A stretch of DNA of 64,000 nt from Sisyra terminalis (Eukaryota; Arthropoda; Insecta; Neuroptera; Sisyridae): positions 16,324,001 through 16,388,000 of the forward strand of contig OY292276.1 of NCBI GenBank assembly GCA_958496175.1. The letters are read 5' to 3'. The translations under genes were made by a program, and so were the position numbers. The notes under the pieces are model-generated. The model was given only the letters and a program-made list of their open reading frames with translations. It was not told the origin of the DNA and made no database searches. Each line of letters starts with the position of its first letter. The stretch's first letter is position 1. Of the stretch, positions 35,850 through 49,300 are shown in pieces.

Positions 35850-38800
35850 TGTTTTGTTATGGTTCTATTTTAATAAAAAAATACTTTCTAACGTCATGTA
35901 TGCCTCAATGTGATTGTATATGAAAATGAATGAACTTGATCAAACTTGACAATTGCCAACAATTGCTTTTTACGCTCTGTTTTACCGACTGAGCCATCTG
36001 TTGGTAAACATGGCAAGCCATTTTTTACCTAATCTGCCCTAATCTCCGAAATCGAGGCGCTTAAATTCTAATGTTTAATTTATTTTTCCTTTTTTTTTTA
36101 AATTATTACCTTTTTAAAGATCTGTATCCAATTTTAATGCGAAGATCATAAAAACAAAGTATTTAAAAATGACATTCTTCATATGGCACAAACTTATTAT
36201 AAGCGTTATAATGGTTTTAATAAAGTATTACTCTATCTATTATATCTATAATATATCTTCTATTTGCACATATTATGTTAGTCGTTGGTAGTTACTCGGA
36301 TGATTCAGATAGAGTAAGTAGATATGTCCAATTATCACAATTATTGAAAATATGAATCGCATTAATAAAATTTATTCTCACCACTTACTTATATATTGTC
36401 GTATCCTAAAAGTCTCAAATATTTGTATCATTTGTATTGTGTGCTTTGCGATTACAAGCATCAATATTTGTTAAACAGTAAGATAACAATTTTACTGTGA
36501 TTTCTAGGGTTTGTAACCAAAAATAAATGATTATTATATTGTACGTTATTTAAATAAGTAGAAAAAATATTAAATAAATGTGATATTTTTTTATTGATTA
36601 ATTTTATATAGGTTAAACAAACTATTGATACAATAGGTTCCAAGTGGATTAATTGTATTAAGGAACTTTAGTTTACACAGATTATAGGGATTGTAGAGAT
36701 TATATCTCTTGTAAATTGTATATAGAGATTATATATATTGTAGAGATAGCATCATCCGTATGCACCAAAGGGTCTTCACATATTTGCACTGTTATTCTGA
36801 CCCTTCTAACGACATTAACAAAATATCGTTAGCATTGTAGGCTCCGCACTTTTTTTCTTTTATAGCGGTAATATTTTTGTTTCTATTTCAAATTCAAAAA
36901 TTAAAATCGAAAAAGTTCTTCAATTATTGAAATCGTTTAAGGTTTCGTGTTTAACGGTAGTTTGATTATTAAATTTGAAACTTCTATTGTTGATCAGATC
37001 ACACATCTCATACAAAATGTTCACTCTTAACGGAGAAATTTTGAGAAATCCTTTCTTATCGGATGCCAACATTATATAAGGAATATTCCCTTCAAATTTC
37101 ACGTCTCTGCGACCAGCAATTTAGGTTGTACGTTATTCCATCAGTCAGTCAGGACAAACGATTTTATATAGGTAGTAATAATAATAGAAATATAGATTTT
37201 CATTTTATATCTTGTATTTATACAGATACAAACGAATTCTTAAAATTTTAAATTATCAACGTTTCAACAAATTTTTACTATAGCTCCATAAATGACCTTT
37301 CGGCAGTACAAGAATGTATGAAGTACAGTAAACCATGAAAATCTTGAAATTACCTTTATATAAAGAAAATGAAATACTTGTGAACTGTTCAAAGCTAATA
37401 GCAGAATCTTTTGAAAGTATGCAGAGGATAAAGGGGATAAAGACATCTACTTCGGATGTCTAAAACAAGAACTTATAGTAATCGAATTTATCATTAAAAG
37501 CCATTTTTGCGGCTCTGTGCTAGATCTCATTGAAGAAACCCTAGACAGACGTTCTGAAAAGTTTTTGCAGTTAAAGCTTCCAGTAAATGATTTAATATTA
37601 GGTTTACTATTATATCCATCAAAATAAAATGAGTGCCAAAAGCACTTAAAAAACATATAAGAAGCTTATTTTTATTGATAAACACGTAAAATTAATCGAT
37701 CTGAAAAATAAAAATCAGAGGCCTTAAACAGCAATGGAGAAAATATAAAAAAATAAAAATTACGAAGTTTATTAGATTTTTCCGGACAATATGATTCTTT
37801 TATTGCAAATTGTGATAACACAGGGTCTACAGAAAGCACCGCTGACTGAGGAAGAATTCAGCACCTCTATATATTAAAGGGTAAAAGAAATGATTTAAGT
37901 CTATAAACGTTTATACTATTTATCCTATAATAATTAAAAGAAATATTACGCCTCTTTACCGAGTTATCACCTTGTGAACCGACTTTTCTCTTTTGCAAGG
38001 ATAATGTATAATCAAATGTTTGCAGAAATTGAAAATTTTTAATTGAGAAAGGAAAATATTTTTCGTTTTGATAATTTTTGAATGGTTACTGTTTTTAATG
38101 CCTATTCTTTAGATATTAAGATATTTTTTATCAAATGGTTGTCAGTTTTTTGCAAAAAATGATCAATTTGGTTTATTGCTTGGTTTATTTTTATTAAAAG
38201 TAGTTTGCGGACTGCAAAGAGATAAAAATATCTACCTATATTGTTCTCTTAAATATAGGTATATGTCTAACGTAAGTAGCGTAAGTATTTACTTATACCA
38301 TCCAAACAAGTGTACCTGAATGATTAATGGAAATATATTTAGAAGTATCATTTCAAATTTTACACCTAAAGCTAATTTTTTTATTTTATTTTGATTTATT
38401 TTACTTTTAATTACGTTTAATTCGCATAAAGCACTTTATATTACTTACTTTCACACCTATTGAAATAGAAACAAAATTAAATCGTTAATTTCGATAACAT
38501 TCATTGAACTTTGATAATTGTGATAGTACCGAGGCATTCTAGAGATCATTTCTTTCTTTATTGGTTTTGTATGAAACTTGATAAATGTTAGAAATAAAAA
38601 AAATATTTAAACAATATATGGGATTATATACAATCAAATAGAAATAAAGTTAATATAACTATTCCATTTTAATTATGTTAAATACAATTGAAACATAACT
38701 ATAATCTTACATTCCAATTTTTTTAACTATTAATTATGAATGATCTGCTTTCAGGCAATTGCAAATTGTCCGTATATGCATTGTGTTTAAAACGATATTT

Positions 38801-39293
38801 GAATTATTGCTCCAGAATTTTGCAATACAATATATGTGATTTCTTTGCTCCGTTTTTAAAAAAATAATGTTTTTTTTCCTATATTCTTTAACGTTTATCT
38901 TAAAAACCTTTGAACTAACGATAACAATGTATCCATTAAAAATGAAAGCATAGTTTTTTAAATGTGTTTTTCGATAGTAGAAAGATTGATTCATTTAGGG
39001 TAAATTTGTGGTTATTATAGCTATTATTAAAGATTTTTCTTTTTGAAAAGTAAGACATGAAAAGTCTTGTTATTAAATTTTTTGTCCATTTGTACAATAC
39101 AGCATTCAAAGTTGATGAGTTTATTATAGTAACTATTGCATAGATAAATACGAAAAGTTCATTCTACGTTCAATCATTTTAAGTACTACCCTGTTTTCGT
39201 CCAGATATCTGAATTTTAAAAATTAAAATCTTGCGGTTACATCCAATATTTTTAAAGATATTTTATTTTAGTTTGTCTTTTGAATACTGAAAC
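35850..39293. other. Intergenic DNA between RMND5 and the aldo-keto reductases
   Basis: No gene is supported. The interval contains a minus-oriented Helitron-like end (37139-37172) and short imperfect repeats of GTAGAGATTATAT near 36690-36750. A 49-codon open stretch at about 37470-37626 (plus, ending in a stop) has acceptable composition but no recognisable family. The 80 bp before 39294 should be promoter or 5' UTR. Confidence 0.4.
37139..37172 (-). mobile_element. Helitron-like end fragment, inverted
   Basis: The minus-strand reading TATATAAAATCGTTTGTCCT then GACTGACTGA matches the fragment at 33597. It is too short to define an element on its own. Confidence 0.4.
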
Positions 39294-40372
39294 ATGGCGG
39301 TGCCTACTGTTAAGTTGAACAATGGTTATGAAATTCCAGCCCTAGGGCTGGGTACATTTCAGGTAGGTGTTTCGGTCTTATATATTTGTAAAAAGTAAAT
39401 CCTTAATTTTATTGAGTTTTATAGGCTGGATTTGATGAAGCTGTAGACGTAATTAAAAAAGCAATTGATATTGGATACAGGCATTTTGACTGTGCAATGG
39501 CCTACGGCAATGAAAAAGAAATCGGAATTGGATTACGATCCAAAATCGACGATGGAACTGTAAAAAGGGAAGAATTGTTTATTACATCTAAAATATGGAA
39601 CAATAAACATGACCCCGACTGTGTTGTGGATACGGTCAAAAAATCTTTAAGCGATTTTGGCCTGGATTATTTAGATCTGATGCTGATTCACTGGCCTTGT
39701 GGATTTAAGAACGTTGAATATTCTGGATTCTTTCCACCCGGAATTGAAAAACTGTTTAGTGATGTGGACTATGTCGATACTTATAAAGCTTTAGAAGAAT
39801 GCGTCAAACTTGGATTAGTTAAAAGTATTGGTATTTCTAACTTTAACAGCGAACAAGTAGATCGCGTTTATAAGGCAGCTACTATCAAACCAGTTGTGAA
39901 TCAAGTAATGTGATCGATAGTTATTATAATGATTTTCTGATTTGTCTACGGCCATTTATTCAATTTTTAGGTTGAAGTCAGTCCTATTATAAATCAGCGG
40001 AAACTAATTAAATTTTGCAAGGAACGTCAAATTAAAATTGTTGCATACAGCCCCTTAGGAGCTTTGAAACGTTCATGGGCGAAACCAACGGATCCAGAAG
40101 TGCCGTTAAAGCACGCAGATGTGATTGAAATTGGTAAAAAGTACAACAAAAGTGCGGCACAAGTTATTTTACGCTACTTGATCCAATTAGGCGTTATACC
40201 TATTCCAAAATCAGCCAATGAAAAACGATTAAAAGAAAATATAAACGTATTTGATTTTGAAATAGATGAAGAGGATGCTTATTTCCTTAATTCTTTTAAC
40301 TGCGATGGACGTACATGTCCTGCATCGGAAATGAGTACTCATAAGTATTATCCTTTTAATATCCCATTTTAA
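39294..40372 (+). CDS. Aldo-keto reductase 1 (AKR1-type)
   Basis: Exons 39294-39362, 39425-39904 and 39971-40372 (phase 0 junctions) give 316 residues, the normal length of this TIM-barrel family. The catalytic tetrad is visible: Asp45 and Tyr50 (FDCAMAYGNE), Lys79 (ITSKIW) and His112 (LIHWP). The C-terminal half has the NADPH phosphate-binding IPKS. Such enzymes reduce aldehydes and ketones with NADPH in the cytosol. Substrate cannot be inferred, because the substrate-loop residues vary. It is the first of a tandem pair with the gene at 43086. The two share both intron positions and long identical stretches such as KHDPDCVV and GLDYLDL. The segment after LGALKRSW is shorter than is common, so the active-site loop may differ. 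Confidence 0.93.
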
Positions 40373-43085
40373 ATTCTTAAATACCTTTTTAATTTAATTC
40401 CTATCTTTTTGAGGAAAGAAATGTGAAATCTCTATTTTTTTAATTGTATTATTTTAACTAAAACAAATTTATTTTTTTAGTACTTTTACTAATTAAACTT
40501 TAAAGTTAAAAATTTTAAAAAGGTAGGCTTAAAGTTGTCATTTCCTACTATATTTTTCAATAAATTTTGGGTCTTTACTTTTCCAATATCTTTGTTCTGT
40601 TTACATTTTTAATAAAAGTAGAAATATGAATTTCATGTTGTTTTATTTTGATATTTATAAACCTTTCATGATTTTTTCCTGCTTAAAAAATATTTTCTTC
40701 ATTCAATTCTAGTATTTTTCAAAGTTATAAAAATAATTAAACAAATTTGAGATATGCGATTAATGCTAATTGACGATAAAAGTTTAAGAAGAGGTTACAA
40801 CAATGGATTGCCACAATTGTATTTATGTGGATGGTTTTTTATTTTAACAAATAAAGGTTCTTTTTTTCTGAAAGTAACATAAGTTAGTTGTTGATAAGTT
40901 AGTTGATGAATGCAACTTAAAATGAGCTTTTTATTTTAAAGAGTCCACAAAGTCCCTTCAAGTTTTCAATTTTTTAATAAAAAAATCTACGTGATTTATG
41001 AAATTTAAATTCAAATGAAAATTCTAAAACATCTTTTTTGAAAAATGAATTCAATTTTCAGCAGTTTTAAAGCAATTGGCCCAAAGGGCCCATAATGCTT
41101 TTGGTTCAAATTCTTTATAGGCTTAAACTTTAAATTGGTTTAGTTTAATAAAAGAAAATTTAATGGACATTGTAAACCAATATAAAGGTAATTCTCATGA
41201 AATTTCGAAATTCTGAACCTTTTAGTTTCTGCAATAATATATGTAATCTATGATGATATTTTTTTCCTGGAAAAGAACGTTATATGAACTGATGTTCTCA
41301 ATCTTCCAACTAAATTTCTTTTATAGAGCCAATCGTTCATTGTTTCACTTATTTCTTATCAATACAATGCGGCTACTAATAATTGAACATTGATACTCAT
41401 TTTGTTTATCATTTTTCATTATTTAACAGCAATGAACCACTTTTTCAAGCGATTTTAATAGTTTAATTTCAAATAGGGTAACTAAGTTAGGCCAATCGTT
41501 CTACGAGTTGCTAAGAATGTTGCATTTTTTTCTGGTGTAATAATATTTTTAATAAGAAAACCTAACTATTTTATATTGATATTTAAATAATCAAGTATTA
41601 TTTTTATTAATTAAATAATTGATTAATAAAATCTATTCAAAAATAATGGATCAGGCGTTACGCGTGAACGTTCAAGTGATTTGCATATAACAATGAAGTT
41701 TCAATTGGCCTCGATGCAATCTTTGTTTTTTAATAATATTAGTAGAAAATGAAGAATATTTATTACTTTTATAATATAATTTTATCGTTTTGATGTTTTA
41801 CAATGTAGTTATATTATTACAATGTAATAGAATTTAGGGGCACAGTAGTGCTTTCGTCAAGCTGAGCCCAAATAAACCAGGGTACTGCATAATTTTTCTC
41901 GAAGTATTTCGTCGAATTTTCAGATTTCTATGGCGTTGGCTTAAATATTACTAGAGAGTTCAAATTTTCAGAATTTGATGAAGTTGTCTAACTTATCAAG
42001 AATCCTAAGTTTTATTTGTTTGACTTGTATATTAGATTTTATTTTAACCTGATATACGTTGGTTTTGCCACCTACTCATTTCCTCATTATATTGTGTGTT
42101 ATATATTTAACTTCTTTTTAACTCTAATCGACGAAACTTAAAGTTATTACCTGTTTTGTGGTCGTCGCATATAACTCTATTAAGCTGTGGTACGAAATTA
42201 GTTCATTAGTCTTTGCTGTAGTGCCATAAAATCTTTCTATAAAACGATCAAACCGTTTATATTGATCACGATAGGGTAGAGATTGTAAAGTTAAGACTAA
42301 AAGACTTCATGAAATCATAAATTTTTACGAAGTAAAGCGATATGAGCTCTTGAGTTATGGCAACCTACTTTACATGCAGTGTTTTGGAGTGATTTATTAT
42401 ACTATAATAAATGTATAATAGGATTTATTATAGGTAAGATGGTAGGATAGTAGGACCATATGGTGGATTTATTATAGAGGTATCTATTAGCACTATTAGT
42501 GGTTGGAGATTATTTTATCATTTACTTTTCACTTTTGTAATTGTTTTAATGCAAAACGGTGTAAACAAGTAAAAAAACCAGCTTGTTCTTAGGATTCTCA
42601 ATAGATACTTTATACTTTAAAAGAAAGATGAATTCTGGAAAATAGAGAATAAAATGTTTTATATCTTTTTTCCACTGAAATAAACAATAATTTGTTAAGC
42701 AGATTGTATTTATTTTGTGATTAATTATAATATTACATATTAGATAAAAAACAACGAAGTTGAAACTAATTAACTTTTATTAATTAAAAAGAATTAGAAA
42801 AGAATACAAAAGTTCAAGCGATTATCATCAGCGACATTGATGATTACCATTACAGCGATTATATTATTTAGTGTAAACTATTTTTATGTTTTGATTTCAA
42901 TTTATTATCATATTTGCTAAAGTATACCTATATCTTTACAACTTTACCCCACCCGGTCCTCTCTTGTACCTAAATATAAAATGTGATGAAGGCCAAATTT
43001 TACCATATATTTTTTAAGCAGATATCCGCGGCTTGTCTTACTATCAGTTTAGTTTTTAGAAGTAAACTTCAGAATTTTTGCTACA
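40373..43085. other. Spacer between the two aldo-keto reductase genes
   Basis: This 2.7 kb stretch has no third reductase copy or pseudogene that I can detect. It is AT-rich with short simple repeats near 42410-42500 (TTTATTATA variants). The last ~50 bp before 43086 include a TATCAGTT initiator-like sequence around 43042. Confidence 0.45.
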
Positions 43086-44499
43086 ATGACTGTTCCAAAA
43101 ATAAAATTAAATAATGGTGTCGAAATTCCAGTTATGGGGTTTGGTACTTATGGGGTAAGTAGTTACTCATATATAAAAGATGGTTATTACTTCTGAGATA
43201 TAACAAATTATGTTTAAATTAAAATATTCATAATTCAATTGGAAGCGTTGAAAATATTTTTTACTGAAAGCAAGAAGTATGTTTAATGTATGTTTCATGT
43301 ATCTTATAAATCTTGTTAATTTTGAAAATCATGGCTAATATTTAATATTTTTTTGTGGAATTTTAAAAAATTGATAAGAATTTACCATTACAAAAATAGA
43401 TCACGGTATCGTTTGATTAACAAGTTTCAATAAATAAATTAATATAACAAATCCAGTCTCAATGTCAATAACCAAGGGTCAATGATAAGATTAATTATAG
43501 TTTTAGCCGTCTTTTATTTATCTAATTAAATGTGATATAATAATAATGTTTTTTCTAGACTGGAAAAGATACCGACCGAATAATAAAGGACGCAATTGAT
43601 ACGGGATATCGTCATTTCGATTGTGCTATGTCTTATGGAAATGAAAAAGAAATCGGACAAGCCTTACGAGATAAAATCGCGGATGGGTCAGTGAAACGAG
43701 AAGAATTATTCATTACCTCAAAGATTTGGATCAACAAACATGATCCAGATTGTGTTGTAAAAACATGCAAAAAGTCATTAAAAGATTTTGGACTTGATTA
43801 TTTAGATCTATTTCTAATCCATTGGCCGTGCGGCCTTAAAAATATTGACTTTGAAGGATTTTTCCCTCCGGATGTTGAAAATCATTTCAGTGATGTAGAT
43901 TATGTGGACACATACAAAGCGTTGGAGGAGTTGGTTCGACTTGGCTTGGTCAAAAGTATAGGAGTATCAAACTTTAATTGCGAACAAATTGATCGAGTTT
44001 ATACTGCAGCAACAATAAAACCTGTTGCCAATCAGGTCATTTAATACTATTCTTTCGAATTATAAATATTTCATTATCAAATCATCTTTTTCATTAGGTC
44101 GAAGTGAATCCCAGGATGAACAATAAAAAATTAATATCCTTTTGCAAAGAACGAAAAATTGAAGTAATCGGATATTGTCCTCAAGCTATTTCCAATCCTC
44201 CCGATGGTAAACCGGTTTTAAACGCAGTTGTTTTAGCGGATAATCCGGAATTAAAAGCAATAGCCAAAAAACACAACAAGACATCTGCCCAAGTTGTTCT
44301 ACGCTATTCAATTCAACTTGGCGTTCTTCCAATACCAAAATCTTCGAAGAAATCCCGAATGGAGGAAAATATCGATGTTTTTGATTTTGAGTTATCACCG
44401 AAGGAAATGAAATTCATGGATTCATTGAATTGTAATGACAGAATATGTAAGGCTTTGGAATTGAAAAATCATAAATATTATCCTTTTAATGATGCTTAA
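43086..44499 (+). CDS. Aldo-keto reductase 2 (tandem paralogue)
   Basis: Exons 43086-43154, 43559-44035 and 44098-44499 give 315 residues. Intron positions are identical to the upstream paralogue; the second donor is GTCATT, unusual but still GT. The tetrad is intact: Asp44 and Tyr49 (FDCAMSYGNE), Lys78 (ITSKIW), His111 (LIHWP); IPKS is present near the C-terminus. The two proteins are alike over most of their length but differ in the C-terminal loops (here CKALELKNHKYYPF). That suggests substrate divergence after duplication. The first intron is longer here (404 bp versus 62 bp). A polyadenylation signal AATAAA lies at 44523-44528, just past the stop. Neither gene shows stops or frameshifts, so both are probably expressed. 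Confidence 0.93.
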
Positions 44500-45054
44500 A
44501 ATATTGTTTGGATTTTTTTTTAAATAAAATTGCCAAATGTTTTTATTTTATATTTTATTCGAACAAGTTGACGACACATCAGTAAACAGATAAAGATTAA
44601 AGTATGTTAATTATTTTATAAGTTAAAAAATTTAAACTTTGGTAAACATTGATTTAAGTATTCTTTTTTTGAATCGTAATTTAAAAATAGAAATTTACTA
44701 AGGACAACATTTATATTTGATTGATAAAAAATATTTTTTGATAATGTATGTTGATTATCGTTAGTGGTTCATTTTTGATAGATCGTTATATGATAGATTC
44801 TAGTGAAAATATTCAAAATTTTAAAAATTTGGCAAATATCTTTGTCCAGTACTGGATTTATTGAAGTTGGATGGATTTTAAGTGATCCCTGATGACTAGG
44901 CAACCATGTATTTGTTATGTTTGTAGAAAGAGATTTCCATAGTAATTGTATCGTGTCCTCTTTGTTTCTCCTTGTAAGGTGCTAATAGGAGCCATGCACA
45001 TTAGTGACCCATGAGCTACTACTAAAAAAAATATGAACAAAATTTGACCCACAA

Positions 45055-45214
45055 GCTTACCAGTAGCCGAGTGGTCTAAGTAACCGCGCCAAAACTGGTA
45101 GGTGTTAGGTTCGATTCTCGTATCGAGCAAATTTTCAATATTTCTCGATTACGGATTTTTACTAAACCTTGAGTCGCTAAAGATCATAATAGTTATAAAG
45201 CGATGGTAAATAAC
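45055..45214 (+). mobile_element. tRNA-derived SINE, copy C
   Basis: This is the best preserved of three copies. It has an A-box-like head TAGCCGAGTGGTCTAAG (45064-45080), then CCAAAACTGGTA, then a B-box GGTTCGATTCT (45108-45118). A body follows with TTTCTCGATTACGG and an end AAAGCGATGGTAAATAA. The head resembles the Leu/Ser class of tRNA genes (GCCGAGTGGTCTAAG). Spacing of the two boxes suits an internal RNA polymerase III promoter. Confidence 0.75.
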
Positions 45215-46280
45215 AGTTAAAAAAATAATCATCCTCTTAAAGGTTCGTCATCCCTGCTCTTAAGGCATAAATTTTGTAAATTTTGCTTACACTTCTCTGC
45301 TGCAATAACTCCACAAAAATTTTTGATAAACAAACTTTAAAATTTTCAAGCTTAAAGATAAATCATTAAAAAACAGGTAAGAATCTTTTTTATAATGTTT
45401 TTATAGGGTATATAGGTTTAAATAGCTTATAGGATACAAAAGGAGATATTGGGCACATCCTTTTCCCTCGGACTCCAAACCAAAGTACCTATATATTTTA
45501 ATAATCAATTTTGAATTCGCCCTGATGACTGAAAATTATTGTTCAAGTGTAAGTATTACATTAATAACATATTAAACGTAGATTGTATAATTAATATTAT
45601 TAGATTGTATTATATAAAATTACTTCCTTCTCGCACAAAATCCTGCAGCATCAACCGATTGCCTCTTTCCAATTTTGTGCTCTGATTTCAATAAAAATGG
45701 TTTTATGTGTATTGTTTTTTTCCGCAAAATCAATATTACAAAATAAGTGATTTATATCTTATGTTTGTAAACGAAGTTGTTATATTTAGGAAAATATTAT
45801 CAACTAAATTTACTTTCATCAATTTCTTAAAATAAAACTCAAATTTCAATTCTAGAAAAAATTGATAATTTAAATTGTTTCAGTTATGTGCAAATTAAAT
45901 AAAAATGATACATAAAATGAGAAATTTCCATTGACCAATAGGAAAAAATTAAATAATTTATATTTGAACTTTTTCTGTCTGTAGATTAACTTTAATTGAG
46001 TATCTTTTGAAATATTGTCTCAATTAACGAATTTAAAATGTTTGAAGATTTGAAGTTATAAAATATTTTTTCTTTATTAAGATCACTGTGAAATCTCAGG
46101 TCTAGATTTGATAAGTTTTTATCAACTATTGTTTGGGTTTAATGTTTACTCTTTGTTAAAGATTTTCATATATGTAATAATAAATCTGTTAAAAAAAACG
46201 TTTATGTATATAATTATATCTTGTATCGAAAGTAAATTGTTGCAGATAGATAATTAAGGTTATATATAGATAACTTCTTA

Positions 46281-46288
46281 TATAAATA
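46281..46288 (+). promoter_or_regulatory. Candidate TATA box of esterase 1
   Basis: TATAAATA lies 71 bp before the start codon of esterase 1. It is followed about 25-30 bp later by AGTCTTTG, a possible start region. In such AT-rich DNA a TATA match is weak evidence; placement is the main support. Confidence 0.4.
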
Positions 46289-46351
46289 GTCAGCTAATTG
46301 AGACTATTTGTAGTCTTTGTATGCTCATCAGAAAACATTAATAGGTTTGTT

Positions 46352-49300
46352 ATGATGTGGAAAATTACGGCTCTACTATGTTTAACAGGTAAGTGCTGAT
46401 TTCTGATTTAAAAAAAATATTAAAAACCAAAAAATATATATGTTAATTCGTCAAATTTAGTTTGTTTGGTAAATTGTACTCATGGGCCTGAAGTACATTT
46501 AAAAGATGGAAAAGTGCGAGGACGTTTCGAATATTCTTTACATCATAAGAAATATGTAGCTTTTGAAGGTATTCCGTATGCTAAGCCACCCGTAGGAGAG
46601 CTTCGATTCCAGGTAAGCTTGGTCTTCAAGCTCAAAGTTCTGCACGAAAAAAAATTAAAAAGTATTTTTCTCACTTTCGCTTGTTGAAAATTACTATAAA
46701 GAAATTTTGCTATATGCAAATAAAGAAATGGTTTCTATATAGGTACTTTTTTCGATTCTTTCAAAATAAAAATATCTAAGTATACGTTATTGTACTTACA
46801 AGTCCTATAGGGTTTTCATACAAAAATGAATAAAATTCCAATTTTTTTCTTTATGTATTAAATGTTCAGATAAGTAGGTATTTTGCAAACTAGGCACGAG
46901 TAAAAATATTTCACCTTTTAAAAACTATGATTAATAAAAGTTTTTTCTTGATTTATTTTAACGATACATTTATAAAATCGGATAGTTAAAACAGTATTCG
47001 TATACTTTTTAATGAGTTAAAAAAGGCTATTTTTTTTTTAAATATAAACTACAAAATATACAATACAAAAAGATGCAAATATTGCACAAAATATACAAAT
47101 ATATCAACAGTTTAAAGGAAATAATATTTTTACTTTCATTTGATTATTTTCATTCAAAAAAAAATCTTGCTTTTTAAATAAACTTATCTTAGTTTTTAAA
47201 AGACTGAAGCAAAAATAAGTAAATCATATCTCTATCTATATACATATAAAACAAAATCGTGTTAGTTAGACTATTTATTACTAAAGAATGACTGGACCGG
47301 TTTTCATGATCTATGATGTGTTGAATTAATCAACACCTACATTAATAAATTAACAATTAGAATATCTGGAAAATTATGAATAAAATGCGTCTTTAAATAA
47401 ATTAAGTTTAACATATTCCACAATTGTTTGCTCACGTCATGCACATTTATGCATTATTTGTATTCATTGATATCTGTGGTTTGCGAAAAACGTATACCGA
47501 CCGTTTGAATTAGACTTTTTTCTCATAATTTATATTATACATTGTACGATGGCTTAAAGACTATAGTTCATACGAAACTACAGCACAGAAAAGATAAAAA
47601 TAATTACTAGAATATGATCGGGACATCATTGTAGCAAATTCAAATAGCTCCGTTGTACTGATGTCGAAAGATAGGTCACCTTAACCATGTGGTGAGGTGT
47701 CAAATGATAAAAAATCAAATAAATATTATTTTAACCAGGTACTGAAGAAAACAGGAAAATTTTCAGTAAGCAACCAGTCCTTGACTAATAGTGACCTTAA
47801 GAGCGAATTGAGTAAAAGAACAATACAATTTCGAAGGACTAAATAGGCCAAAATAAAAATGAGTTTTTAAATATACATGTATGTCTAAAAACTCATAAAT
47901 AAGTTCGATTTAATGAACTTTTATATGCATATGGGTTTTAATATGATCAATATTCTTATAGGTATTTATCTAAATATGTAAAATAAATCATATATTTAAA
48001 AGATACACTTAATTTGTTATAATCAAGCATAAGTATGTGTATTTAATTATAGCCATATTATTGATTCAAATGTGACAATATTACCGATATCAATTAATTT
48101 TCGCAATTCAATCTTAGGTGGTACGAATTTCATTGGATCCTTTAGTATTTTATAATATAAGATTAGGCAATATTCAAAGTCAAATATTTAATTACTTCAA
48201 AATTAAAATAATGATCTTTATTTTTCATTTTTTGTTGCATTCTAAATATATAGAGGTACAATAAAGGTACATTTATACCGTACTTGTATATGAAAATTGA
48301 CCATTGAACATTGTAATTGAAAAATGTAAATATTTCATAAAGACTTGCAACTAATTTATTTCCAGATAGAAGAAATAACTCAAATACTTATTCCTAGTTT
48401 TAAATTTTATGTCAATACAATTTATAATGTTATTAATCATTTGAATCAATTATGGTACATTGATCCACTTAATCTTTATTTATATTGATTTATAACTTTT
48501 TTTTTGTGTTATTAATGGACGTATGATCGATTTATAATAATTTTAAATTTTATTGAAGTACCAAAAAGTTGAGATATCTAAAATCCCAAAAATTTGAGCA
48601 TTTTTGGTGTTTGAATATGTAACAAACATAGGATATGGTTTTGGGATCAAGCCGTAAAATTGATTGGAAGTTGATAACAATAATTTAACAATACAAATCT
48701 ATTTGGGTTCTTATTAAAGTGGACAATGTACAAAAAAAATAACTTTGTAGTTATAAAGAGATGATGAATATCCATTAAAAGCAGCTAGGTAGAACTTGGA
48801 TTTCATTGACTATAAAATTGATTTATTGGTATTAAAATATTGAATTGGCTAAAAAATATAAACTTTTAAGAAGTTATGATTAAAATAATAATTAATTAAC
48901 CAACTATTAATATTATAGGAGCCTCAAAGTCCAGCACCATGGACTGATGTTTTAGTTTCACATCCTCCAAAAGATTGCATTCAGTACTTGTACACTCATG
49001 ATGCTGAACCTGTTGTTGGTAAATATAAATTTTCACAGCTTTGATCAACCTTTTTTTCTATCCTAACTAATATTTTTTTGTAGGTAGTGAAGATTGTCTT
49101 TACGTAAACGTCTATACTCCAAATCCCAGTGAAAATGCAAACTTAGATGTCTTTGTCCACATTCACGGTGGAGGACTAATGAATGGAGCAGGAATAATGT
49201 ATGGACCCAGTCTCCTTATGGATCATGATGTTGTTTATGTAAATTTCAACTATCGTTTGGGAATTTTAGGTAAAACTACGTTTTAAAATAGAAAGAACCG

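Larger units (their letters stand above)
44500..46351. other. Intergenic DNA before esterase 1
   Basis: Apart from the SINE at 45055-45214 and the TATA-like site at 46281, I see nothing supportable in this 1.85 kb AT-rich interval. Confidence 0.45.

Noticed and set aside
36680..36760. Short GTAGAGATTATAT repeats
   Set aside because: Low-complexity repetition of a few copies; not long or regular enough to be a CRISPR-like or satellite array.
37445..37660. Possible gene fragment with a 49-codon plus-strand reading and an overlapping minus-strand frame
   Set aside because: No splice signals join it to anything and no family is recognisable; too short to call.
42815..42860. ATCATCAGCG-type sequence resembling the hammerhead core at 8964
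   Set aside because: The GAAAC and GTC segments and the stems are absent, so it is not a second ribozyme copy.
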